Part shown: positions 25,764 through 34,015 of the stretch, piece by piece
Layout: each line of letters begins with the position of its first letter
How positions within the stretch are numbered: the stretch's first letter is position 1
Source: Promethearchaeati archaeon
Lineage (GTDB): Archaea; Asgardarchaeota; Heimdallarchaeia; JABLTI01
Assembly (NCBI GenBank): GCA_013166835.1
Contig: JABLTI010000007.1
Span: forward strand, 1-54,910
Reading direction: 5' to 3'
Length of the DNA: 54,910 nt
Program-made: the position numbers and the translations under genes
Notes under the pieces: model-generated
Seen by the model: only the letters and a program-made list of their open reading frames with translations
Told to the model about the DNA's origin: nothing
Database searches by the model: none

Positions 25764-26648
25764 TTGACTCGTAAGAAGCAAAAGAAAGACTATCGAACCG
25801 AATTAGAGAAAAAAGGAATGCCAAGATACTTTACAATGACAGATAGAGCACAAATTAGAGTTTTAGAATTCAATCTCGCAGAAAAATCAAATGATTATGT
25901 TATTATTCTTATTCCTGGATATCTCACGGTTTTCCAAAGCTGGCAGCGGGTAATGGAACTATTAACCTCTGAATTCAGAGTGTTATATTTGGAATCGCGA
26001 GAGAAGGCTTCTTCCATCATACCAAGAAAATTAGAGCGAAAAATCAAACTTACTATTATGGCTCATGACATTAAGGAAGTTGTCCACCAATTAGAGTTGG
26101 ATGATCAGAAGTATATTACTATTACTAGTTCTACAGGTGGAAACATATTAACTGAAGCATTAAGCAAAGAATGGCTTCACCCCACTGGAGCAATAATGAT
26201 CGGTCCAGCGATTGAATTTCATATATCATTATTTGTATATATTATGTCTATAATCATTCCGAATTTCATAAAACAGGGAATACTGATTCCTGCGGTTAAA
26301 TGGTATATGTCGAGAAAATATGTGAACACAGAAGCTGAACCAGAACAGATGGAGAAATATATACGAGCTCTTAAGGAAGCCAATATGCGAAAAGCTATGC
26401 CTGTACTCAGAAGATTTTTCCGATATAGTATATGGGACATGCCACCTAAAGTGAAAACACCAACACTTTTGCTTGGGGCATCCACTGATGGAATGCATGC
26501 TACTCAAGAATGTCTTCGAACTCATGAATTAATGCCTAATTCAATTTTTGTTGATCTTGGTAGTAATAAAGCAACGCATTCTGAACCATTAATTGAGGAA
26601 CTTGAGAAATTTATAATAAGATTAGATAATGGAGAATTTATCCAGTGA
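25764..26648 (+). CDS. Alpha/beta hydrolase, first of a tandem pair
   Basis: A 294-residue alpha/beta hydrolase: IPGYLTVFQSW as the oxyanion strand-turn, a nucleophile elbow SSTGG (serine of TSSTG near residue 120), an acidic residue in LLGASTDGMHAT, and a late histidine in ATHSEPLIEEL. A helical cap between about 150 and 215 contains hydrophobic segments (SLFVYIMSIIIPNFI), so it may act on lipids or sit at a membrane. It starts with TTG at 25764, with GGAG nine bases upstream. The following gene is a close paralogue 21 bases downstream. Substrate unknown. Confidence 0.8.
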   Translation: MTRKKQKKDYRTELEKKGMPRYFTMTDRAQIRVLEFNLAEKSNDYVIILIPGYLTVFQSWQRVMELLTSEFRVLYLESREKASSIIPRKLERKIKLTIMAHDIKEVVHQLELDDQKYITITSSTGGNILTEALSKEWLHPTGAIMIGPAIEFHISLFVYIMSIIIPNFIKQGILIPAVKWYMSRKYVNTEAEPEQMEKYIRALKEANMRKAMPVLRRFFRYSIWDMPPKVKTPTLLLGASTDGMHATQECLRTHELMPNSIFVDLGSNKATHSEPLIEELEKFIIRLDNGEFIQ

Positions 26649-26669
26649 AAAAAACAGGAGACAAAAATA

Positions 26670-27533
26670 ATGGGTAAACAAAAAGAAGATTTGAGAGCAG
26701 AGATTGAAAAGAAAGCTAAAGAAATTTATTGTGAGATGTCTGATGGAACAAAAGTAAGAATTTTAGATTTTGATTTAGCAGAAAAACCAAATAAGTATAC
26801 TATTTTTCTTATTCCAGGTTTTGTCACTGTTTTTTTGAGTTGGGAGATTTTAGTTGAAATTCTTTCCAAAGATTTTCGCATACTGTATTTTGAATCCCGC
26901 GAAAAATCAAGCAGTATCGCACCTAATAGAAGGGTACAGCGTACCACTACTTTACGCAAAATGGCCCATGATATTAAAGAAGTTACTGAGCAATTAGAGC
27001 TTGATAAACAGGATTACATAATGTTATGTAGTTCCACAGGAGGAACTATTCTTGTTGAAGCTTTAAGTGAAAAGTGGCTTAATCCACAAGGTGCAGTAAT
27101 GGTCGGACCTACCATAGAATACCACATCAAATTCATTTCCCCATTTTTAATTACTATTGTTCCAGATTTCATGAAAAATCTATTTATGCCACTTTTCAGA
27201 TGGTTTCTAGGGAGATTTCACGTTGATAAAAAAGAGCATCCAAAACAATATGCAAAATATGCTCGTGCAGGCGAAGAAGCAATTTTGAGGAAAATAAGGA
27301 GAGTTTTACGGCAAATGTACAGATACAAATGCTGGGATATGCCCGCTAAAGTTGAGACTAAAACATTAATCGTTGGTGCGTCTACCGATAAGGTACATGC
27401 AACAGAAGAAGCTATCCGAACTCATGAATTAATGCCAAATTCATCATATTTAGATCTTGAAGACAACATAGCAGCTCATTCTCAACCTTTAGTAGACGCG
27501 ATTATGGATTTCATTGGAGAAATAGAAAAATAA
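26670..27533 (+). CDS. Alpha/beta hydrolase, second of a tandem pair
   Basis: A 287-residue paralogue of the preceding protein, alignable over its whole length: IPGFVTVFLSWEILVEIL, elbow CSSTGGTILVEAL, acid in VGASTDKVHATEE, and histidine in AAHSQPLVDAI. The catalytic serine, aspartate and histidine are all kept. The cap region again holds hydrophobic helices. The two genes share the TVF-SW and RTHELMPNS blocks, which shows a recent tandem duplication with both copies under constraint. The ATG has AGGAG upstream. A DegT-like aminotransferase gene follows after 28 bases in the same direction, so the three may form an operon. Confidence 0.82.
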   Translation: MGKQKEDLRAEIEKKAKEIYCEMSDGTKVRILDFDLAEKPNKYTIFLIPGFVTVFLSWEILVEILSKDFRILYFESREKSSSIAPNRRVQRTTTLRKMAHDIKEVTEQLELDKQDYIMLCSSTGGTILVEALSEKWLNPQGAVMVGPTIEYHIKFISPFLITIVPDFMKNLFMPLFRWFLGRFHVDKKEHPKQYAKYARAGEEAILRKIRRVLRQMYRYKCWDMPAKVETKTLIVGASTDKVHATEEAIRTHELMPNSSYLDLEDNIAAHSQPLVDAIMDFIGEIEK

Positions 27534-27561
27534 AATAATGTGTAAGGAAGGATAAATCGAG

Positions 27562-28782
27562 ATGACTTATATCATAAAAGCTCCACCTGATTATTTACCT
27601 TTAACTTTATCTGAATTTGTAAAGCATTTCTCAAATCTACTCACAAATGACACTAATGATCATTGGATAAATTATAAAAATTATACAAAAATAATCGGTT
27701 ATTGTTGCAGAGGGCTTTTTGAAATTTGTATGAAATATTTTAGTAATGAGGATCTAGTTATTGCTACAACACCAATTCATCATACTTCTTTTAGAGATAT
27801 TATTGAGAAATATGTGAAACCCGAAAATATACACATAATAGAACTCAATAGTAATTTCAATGAGATAAAAAAAGTTCCTGAAATGAAAAAATGTGATATC
27901 GTAGTAATTACTCACTTATTTGGTCAAGACATGGATTTATCTGTTTTATCAAAATTCAAGAAGAAGCATAATTGTCTTATCCTAGAAGACAGAGTTCAAG
28001 GAGGAACACTTGACGTAAAGTTTAGTCATGAAGTGGTGGATATTGCGCTTTATTCCATGGCAATGGATAAGAGACCAATTGCTCTGGGTGGAGGATTTAT
28101 GTATGTTGATAATAAACACACTAAATTAATTGCTGATTTTAAAGAGATAATTGAAAAATTACCCAGAGAAAAATCAAGTAAAAGGTTTAAAGAATTATTG
28201 AAAAAAATACCCACATTTCTAATTTACAATTATAGAGCTGTTTGTTTTACATTTGTTAGTTTACTAAAACTACTAAATTTCTTCAATAGTAAAATAAACA
28301 CATTAAGTATATCAAAATCCTACAGATCCAGTAATCCTGGTTTTAGTAGAAAGGGATATATGTTGAAACCATCAAAAGGTTTGCTAAAATCAATGTATCA
28401 GAATTTTCATAGACATAAAGAAATAGAGAATTTGTATACAGAAAATTATGATTTCTTTATTAATTGTTTCTCATCTAAATTAAAATCTTATTTCTTTCCT
28501 TGGTATAATGGAAATACTTCGCTGACTCCTTATAATACAATATTAATAGAGGAGAATCTTGTGGACGAATTTTTAGAGTTTTTGAGTGACTATAGTATCT
28601 CGAGTTTGCCAAATCCTACCTATAAATTGTTCAACAAATCCTATGGCGATTACTCTGAGATTGTAAAATTTAACAATGGTATAGCTTACTTGCCATGTTT
28701 TGTTAACATGACTAAAGAAGAAATTATTTTTCTAACTAATCGGATTAAGGAATTTTACAAAATACATAATCCCTCAAAATGA
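27562..28782 (+). CDS. DegT/DnrJ-like PLP-dependent aminotransferase
   Basis: A 406-residue fold-type I protein resembling the DegT/EryC1/StrS family. Visible motifs are VITHLFGQDMDL, the PLP-ring aspartate in LILEDRVQGG near residue 142, and a lysine in the YSMAMDKRPIALGGGF block (Lys170) that would carry PLP. The usual family wording is EDAAQ and HATK, so this is a divergent member. Family enzymes make amino sugars for surface glycans or antibiotics. A hydrophobic stretch near 218-235 (YNYRAVCFTFVSLLKLL) is odd for a soluble enzyme. It follows the tandem hydrolases and may modify the same metabolite. Confidence 0.65.
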   Translation: MTYIIKAPPDYLPLTLSEFVKHFSNLLTNDTNDHWINYKNYTKIIGYCCRGLFEICMKYFSNEDLVIATTPIHHTSFRDIIEKYVKPENIHIIELNSNFNEIKKVPEMKKCDIVVITHLFGQDMDLSVLSKFKKKHNCLILEDRVQGGTLDVKFSHEVVDIALYSMAMDKRPIALGGGFMYVDNKHTKLIADFKEIIEKLPREKSSKRFKELLKKIPTFLIYNYRAVCFTFVSLLKLLNFFNSKINTLSISKSYRSSNPGFSRKGYMLKPSKGLLKSMYQNFHRHKEIENLYTENYDFFINCFSSKLKSYFFPWYNGNTSLTPYNTILIEENLVDEFLEFLSDYSISSLPNPTYKLFNKSYGDYSEIVKFNNGIAYLPCFVNMTKEEIIFLTNRIKEFYKIHNPSK

Positions 28783-28880
28783 CATGGTTGATTTTTTTAG
28801 AAGCATATCTTCTAATTATTAGTCAATATTTATAATATCAAATGTTTGATGTTTTATTAGTTAACTTTTGGGTGTACATA

Positions 28881-29360
28881 ATGAAAGTATGGATAGTACA
28901 TGATTCTAATTTAGGAAATGGTGAAATACTCGCGAAAACATTGGGTAAAACCTTTGAAAAAGATATGGAAGTAAATATCGGCCATGTAAAGAAGATTGAT
29001 CCTGCGAAGGTTGTTGCAGACTCTCCTGATATAGTTGTTGTTGGTGCAGCAGTTAGAGCATTCATGACTAGCTTTACTTCAAAGAAATGGATTAGACGAT
29101 TACATAAGGAACTTAAGAAAGCTAATAAAACTGTAAAAATTGGTGCAACTTTTCTAACTCATATAATGCCGGAAAAAATGGTTGCTGGTAGAGGTAATAG
29201 ACTAAACAATCTCTTAGCTAAGAGTCCAAATGTAACATCTGTTTATTCTGAATATTTAGATGGAAGAGTCGTTGCTGCAGAAGGACCTTTTGAAGATTAT
29301 GTTCTCGGTGAAGTTGAAAAACACGCCGTTGAAATACTCAAATTATTGAAGAAAAAATAG
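28881..29360 (+). CDS. Flavodoxin-like protein
   Basis: About 159 residues. The start MKVWIVHDSNLGNGEILAKTLGKTF has the layout of a flavodoxin phosphate loop (S-N-x-G-N-x-E in place of T-x-T-G-N-T). A second strand DIVVVGAAVRAFMTSFTSKKW and a third KIGATFLTHIMPEK give the alternating alpha/beta fold. FMN-binding aromatic residues were not clearly seen, so it may have lost or changed its cofactor. An in-frame ATG at 28842 would add a hydrophobic leader and has no ribosome site. A terminator follows. Confidence 0.6.
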   Translation: MKVWIVHDSNLGNGEILAKTLGKTFEKDMEVNIGHVKKIDPAKVVADSPDIVVVGAAVRAFMTSFTSKKWIRRLHKELKKANKTVKIGATFLTHIMPEKMVAGRGNRLNNLLAKSPNVTSVYSEYLDGRVVAAEGPFEDYVLGEVEKHAVEILKLLKKK

Positions 29361-29379
29361 AGTATTTGGAATTATATTT

Positions 29380-29406
29380 AGGTAGGGGTTCTTTCTACCT
29401 TTTTTT
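29380..29406 (+). terminator. Hairpin terminator behind the flavodoxin-like gene
   Basis: AGGTAG and CTACCT pair across a 9-base loop and run straight into a six-T tract, 20 bases after the stop codon. This is the clearest intrinsic-type terminator in the window. Confidence 0.7.
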
Positions 29407-29444
29407 CTTTTATAATCCCAAATTAAATGATATTTACCTTTAAA

Positions 29445-30137
29445 CTAGAAATCATCTTCTTCTGAAGCTGGTTTTTTACATCCAGTTGCTATTGAAGAGA
29501 ATTCAGTTATCTTCCACTGACCATGTTTATTTTTAGCTAAACCTACTGGTGTTGGGAAGTCTTTACCTGTACTTTGAATAATTGCTTTAAGTCGTTTTTC
29601 TCCTTCAGGAACGAAACCTAAGAAAGCCATCTTTGGTTTGCTTTCATTGAATTTGTAGTCTTCTTTGTATTCTGCACCCAAATAGCTCTTTACTATATTT
29701 GGGTCATTGCGCATGTACTTTAGTAGTGTTTTATTTGTTGGCCCTAGTTTTAATCCAGATGGAGAACTTGGATCATCGAGATTGTGCTTCTTCGATAAAA
29801 TTACGGTGGCCATTGCATCACCAATAGCTTTGTCCTTAACACTATAATTGTAGGCAGCAACTAAGAAATGAAATATTGATTGTGCAGGATCAGAGGCATT
29901 CTTTTCCCAGCTCGCTTTAAATTTCTTGAAATCTGTAATCATTTCACCAGTGATTTTTTTCTTTTGCTCTTTCATTCCACGAAATGAATGTTCAACAGAT
30001 TTATCGTATTCACCTTGAACAGCACTACGATGCTTGTCTATTTGTTTTTTAGTCTGCTTTTCAGCTTCATCTTCGACAGCATCACCGGTAGCTCGTTTTA
30101 CAGCTCTAGTGGCTTTTTTTCTAAGTCGATCAAACAT
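29445..30137 (-). CDS. Unknown 230-residue protein with basic helical start
   Basis: The N-terminal 60 residues are strongly basic and helical (FDRLRKKATRAVKRATGDAV). A mixed domain follows (SIFHFLVAAYNYSVKDKAIGDAMATVILSKK), and after residue 180 an IIQSTGKDFPTPVGLAKNKHGQWKITEF motif looks like a small beta domain. It ends in an acidic tail with one cysteine (GCKKPASEEDDF). No signal peptide, span or known motif is visible. It is convergent with the flavodoxin-like gene. I do not recognise the family. Confidence 0.5.
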   Translation of the reverse strand: MFDRLRKKATRAVKRATGDAVEDEAEKQTKKQIDKHRSAVQGEYDKSVEHSFRGMKEQKKKITGEMITDFKKFKASWEKNASDPAQSIFHFLVAAYNYSVKDKAIGDAMATVILSKKHNLDDPSSPSGLKLGPTNKTLLKYMRNDPNIVKSYLGAEYKEDYKFNESKPKMAFLGFVPEGEKRLKAIIQSTGKDFPTPVGLAKNKHGQWKITEFSSIATGCKKPASEEDDF

Positions 30138-30282
30138 ATAATCACATCATATTAGTTTGCTTTTGGAAACTTTGATTTCTTCCAAAAACAATTTCTATAA
30201 CGCTATTTTCTAACTATTAAAATAATACTTTTTCGCTTGTAAGATAGTAGTTTTGTATAATTAGAAAGTAAAAATTTGGGAT

Positions 30283-31830
30283 TTATAATATTCTTGACAA
30301 TTTATCATAGAGATTTTGACTCTTGATTGTGGGATACAATTTATTATAGATTTCGTAGAATTTGCTGTACAATTTTACATTTTCAGTATTCGGTGTTTTC
30401 TTTTCATCGATTTTAACCATTTCTTCAGCTGCACTATCAATGTTCTTGTAAATGCCAGCTCCTACTCCCGCAAGGATAGCAGCACCTAAAGCAGTAGCTT
30501 CTTCAACTCGACCTTTAATAACAGGTAAGCCACAGATATCAGCTTCTATTTGATTCCAAGTAGAGTTTCTTGATGCTCCTCCTGTTATCCTCAGCTCTTC
30601 GAGATTTACATCTAATTCCTTAAAAACATTAAGATTCGTTCTTATCTCATAGCAAGTAGCTTCCATAATGGCTCTTATGAGATGCTTACGAGTATGACCA
30701 AGACCTAATCCAAAAATTAATCCTCTTGCATTTGGATCCCAATGTGGAGCTCCTGCACCCACGAAGTGGGGCAATATCATTAAACCTTCTGAACCAGGTT
30801 TAACAGATTTCGCTTGCATTCCTAATAATTCATAAGAATCAAGATTTAAGCTTGGAGCGAGACTTTTTTCTGCTGAGGAGAAATTATCCCTAAACCAACG
30901 AAGAATAGAACCAGTTGTGAAAATACTTGCTTCATAAACATATTTTCCAGGCATAGCATGACAACTGCAAAGAACTCTTCTTTTCTTATCTCTCTGACTT
31001 TTATCTAAATATGCTAAAAGAAAAGTTCCAGTTCCTGTTGTTGCTTTTATTCTACCTTTTCTTGTAACTCCAACTCCAATCGCTGCGCATTGTTGATCCC
31101 CTCCACCTGCAATTACTGGTAATCCTTCTGGCAATCCAGTTTCTTTTGCAGCTTTCTTCGATAATCCATCTACTCTCTTACCCGAAGGAAGTGGTTTAGG
31201 GAGTTTTTCCTTAGGCAAATTCAAGGCATTGAGAATCTTATCTGACCATGTCAAGGAGTTTATATCAAATAACATAGTTCTCGAAGCATTACTGTAATCT
31301 GTTATGAATTCCTCAGTAAGCTTCATTTGTATAAAATCATGAACTAACAAAAATTTATGAGCATCACTAAATGCTTTAGACCGATTCTTTTTCATCCATA
31401 AAATTTTAGGACTGGAAAAGTAAGGATCTACAGTTAGGCCTGTAAGATCATATATCTTATCGCTTCCTACAGATTCCTTGATTTCTTCACACTCTTTTAT
31501 TGTTCTTCTATCTTGCCAAACAATTGCTCGAGAGAGGGGAACGCCCGTCTCATTAACTGGAACGATCGTTTCACGTTGATTTGTTACACTTGTGCTAACT
31601 ATTTTCGATGGATTAATTTTTGATTTCTTTAAAACTTCTTTAATCGTGTTTACTGTAACAATCCACCAATCATTCGCATCTTGTTCAACATCTGTTGGTG
31701 TTGGAAAAAAGCTTTCATATTCTTGATATGCAGATTCAATTATTTCACCTTTCAAACTGAAAATAATTGTTCTTCCACCGGTTGTCCCAACATCAATGCT
31801 TAGAATGTATTGCTCGTTTTTTGTTGCCAA
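30283..31830 (-). CDS. glpK: Glycerol kinase (FGGY family)
   Basis: A 515-residue FGGY kinase. The glycerol-contacting residues of E. coli GlpK are all present in context: the Arg-Glu pair in TNQRETIV, the tyrosine in DPYFSSPKI, and the aspartate in GGDQQCAAIG. The phosphate loop is SIDVGTTGGRTII, and VWQDRRT is the GlpK-type motif. It converts glycerol to sn-glycerol 3-phosphate with ATP. The length is slightly above the bacterial enzyme (about 500). It starts with TTG at complement 31828-31830, with AAGGAG eight bases upstream. No glycerol facilitator or glycerol-phosphate dehydrogenase lies beside it. Confidence 0.9.
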   Translation of the reverse strand: MATKNEQYILSIDVGTTGGRTIIFSLKGEIIESAYQEYESFFPTPTDVEQDANDWWIVTVNTIKEVLKKSKINPSKIVSTSVTNQRETIVPVNETGVPLSRAIVWQDRRTIKECEEIKESVGSDKIYDLTGLTVDPYFSSPKILWMKKNRSKAFSDAHKFLLVHDFIQMKLTEEFITDYSNASRTMLFDINSLTWSDKILNALNLPKEKLPKPLPSGKRVDGLSKKAAKETGLPEGLPVIAGGGDQQCAAIGVGVTRKGRIKATTGTGTFLLAYLDKSQRDKKRRVLCSCHAMPGKYVYEASIFTTGSILRWFRDNFSSAEKSLAPSLNLDSYELLGMQAKSVKPGSEGLMILPHFVGAGAPHWDPNARGLIFGLGLGHTRKHLIRAIMEATCYEIRTNLNVFKELDVNLEELRITGGASRNSTWNQIEADICGLPVIKGRVEEATALGAAILAGVGAGIYKNIDSAAEEMVKIDEKKTPNTENVKLYSKFYEIYNKLYPTIKSQNLYDKLSRIL

Positions 31831-31917
31831 TGTTAGTTCTCCTTCATTTCAGAAATCAAAAATCCTCGGAATTTATAGTAAACAATTACCAATCAAATTT
31901 AACATATTAAATATTTT

Positions 31918-32685
31918 TCACTTTTTTTCAGACACTATTAGCATTCTATGACTTGTGAGGTCAATATAACCTTCTTTTAGAATTTCTTCATGCATCTCCC
32001 ACAAATTATTTTCATATTTTTCAATGGAGAATTCCGGGATTTGCCAAGGTATTGCTTTAAGATAGTAGACAATTGCTCCAATGTCAAAGCATCTTGTAAT
32101 AGGAAATGCTTCTAATTTTGTTTTGATTGTAAAACCAACATCTTCAAGTTCTTGTGCAATTTTCTTTAGATTCCAATCAAGATATTCTAATTCCTCGATA
32201 GGATATCCTAATCTATTATTTAATTCTAAATTATCCTTCCAACCAACTTGTTGTGTGATAAACAAACCATTTTGTTTCAATATCCTTTGTATTTCTATTG
32301 GAGAGTAATATTCATGTCTATTGATTATTAATTCAAATTGTTCGTTTTCAAATGGTAAGGGGTCTTTTTCTTTTATTTGAACTACTTCAACACCAATAGG
32401 TTCTAAGGTTTGTTTAGCAATTGGAACATTTGGCTCATATGCTTCTGTAGCATACGTCTTCTTTGGCAATGGTTGTAGGGAAGATAGAAATTCTCCTCCA
32501 CCTGTTCCCATATCTAACATGGATTCAACAGTTCTTACGAAAGGTAGGATTTCACTGTGATAACTCCAAGTAAGTGGTTCCATAACAATTCGGCTTCTTA
32601 TATGAGAAAAATCCCAGCCAGAAAATGGGTGTAATGCATCCTTCAGTAATAAATTGAAAATTTCCTTAGAAGTTAATGTATTCAT
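31918..32685 (-). CDS. Class I SAM-dependent methyltransferase
   Basis: A 255-residue protein with the SAM-binding motif I MLDMGTGGGEFLSSL near residue 57, motif II acidic end (YATEAYEPN), and motif IV region FELIINRHEYYSP near residue 110, followed by LKQNGLFITQQVGW. The substrate cannot be told; the asparagine-arginine-histidine after motif IV is unlike DNA or RNA methylase NPPY/DPPY motifs, so a small molecule or protein is more likely. It lies 87 bases upstream of glpK on the same strand and is divergent from the IFT52-like gene. Confidence 0.85.
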   Translation of the reverse strand: MNTLTSKEIFNLLLKDALHPFSGWDFSHIRSRIVMEPLTWSYHSEILPFVRTVESMLDMGTGGGEFLSSLQPLPKKTYATEAYEPNVPIAKQTLEPIGVEVVQIKEKDPLPFENEQFELIINRHEYYSPIEIQRILKQNGLFITQQVGWKDNLELNNRLGYPIEELEYLDWNLKKIAQELEDVGFTIKTKLEAFPITRCFDIGAIVYYLKAIPWQIPEFSIEKYENNLWEMHEEILKEGYIDLTSHRMLIVSEKK

Positions 32686-32889
32686 TTTTTTGGTGACCTC
32701 ATGTATTTATTCTTGTTATTAAATTTCAACAAAGTATATTTACTCTGTTATTAAATAGATTATAGGATTATAAGCTGACTGATTATATTTCAGAATTTTA
32801 AATGTGCTCTATCCGTAATGTTCAAAAAACGATTGACTTTAAGTTATTGAGAAGTACATATTATTAATTTAAACTGGTTGAGATAAAAG

Positions 32890-33885
32890 ATGAAGATATT
32901 TTTTGATGAAACCCAAAAAGAACGTGGCAAAATTAATACTAATTATTCCATTCTTCGTGATTCTTTAAGAAGCGAAGGTCTAGAGGTTGAGGTATATAAT
33001 GATTTTCCTATTTCAGAAAAATCATTAAAATGTGATGTTTTTGTTTTCGCTTGTCCTGATGGTTCCAAGCTAGGAAAGAATGAGATTGATGCTCTCTCTG
33101 ATTTTGTAGAAAAAGGTGGAGGGTTATTAATAATTGGAAACGCAGGTGGAGATAGAGGTTTACGTACTAATATGAATGAAATTTTAAATAAATTCGGTAT
33201 TGAGATGCTTTCTGATCAAGTAAAGGATGAAGCTAGTAATGAATTTAATATGCCCACTCATCCAGTGATTAATGATGTAAAGGATCATCCAATAGGCAAT
33301 GGTGTTGCTGAGATAGTAATAGTGGCAGGATGTTCTGTTAGAGGTTCTACTAATATGAAGGGTATTGCCTACACTTCACCATCTGCTGAACCTCCAAATG
33401 CCCCTGTTTTAGTAGCGGGAGATTTCAAACAAGGGAGAGTAGTAGCAATAGGATCATATCGTTTATTCTCTAATTATGGTGCCGGACTTTCTCTAAGAAA
33501 TAATCGCACATTTGCAATGAATATTTTCAGATGGCTTGGACGTCTTGATACAGGGAAAGCCCCTTCAGTTGCAGTTAAAAAGGAAGCCAAAATTGGTGCA
33601 ATAGTTCTTCCAAAGACAGAACCAGTTGCTACAGATATGAAACCATCATCAATTCCACCACCACCACCTCCAACAACAACAGCAGCTCCGAGTTCAACAA
33701 CACAAAGTCAGCCAATTGCCGCTGGTGATCAAAACGTTTTACAAGAGATTGAGCGTTTGCGATCTGAAATTTCTGAAATGAGAGAAATCATTGCACGTCT
33801 TTATTCCGATTCTTTAGGTTATTTACAAGAAATGAAAGAAGAAGTTCGTTCAATGCTTGATTATATTAGAACAAAAGAAGGATAA
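32890..33885 (+). CDS. IFT52/GIFT-like domain protein with proline-rich linker and coiled coil
   Basis: A 331-residue protein. Residues 1-218 form a GATase-like Rossmann domain whose wording resembles the N-terminal GIFT domain of eukaryotic IFT52: NYSILRDSLRSEG, FVEKGGGLLIIGNAGGDRGL, TNMNEILNKFGIEM, then GRVVAIGSYRLFSNY and FAMNIFRWLG. A disordered linker of about 60 residues contains six consecutive prolines and many threonines. Residues 282-331 form a coiled coil (LQEIERLRSEISEMREIIA). DUF4350 is a related domain. It probably binds a partner or small molecule rather than catalysing. The ATG at 32890 follows a TTGAGAT sequence; no strong ribosome site is visible. Confidence 0.7.
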   Translation: MKIFFDETQKERGKINTNYSILRDSLRSEGLEVEVYNDFPISEKSLKCDVFVFACPDGSKLGKNEIDALSDFVEKGGGLLIIGNAGGDRGLRTNMNEILNKFGIEMLSDQVKDEASNEFNMPTHPVINDVKDHPIGNGVAEIVIVAGCSVRGSTNMKGIAYTSPSAEPPNAPVLVAGDFKQGRVVAIGSYRLFSNYGAGLSLRNNRTFAMNIFRWLGRLDTGKAPSVAVKKEAKIGAIVLPKTEPVATDMKPSSIPPPPPPTTTAAPSSTTQSQPIAAGDQNVLQEIERLRSEISEMREIIARLYSDSLGYLQEMKEEVRSMLDYIRTKEG

Positions 33886-34015
33886 TTTTTCCTTTCTTTT
33901 TCTTATTTTTCAATAACAATTTTTTATAACTTAATATAATAATTTAATGATACTAAGAATAGTTACCTTTAATTATTCAATAAATAATAGCTTTTTCAAA
34001 TGCTGAGGTTGAAAA

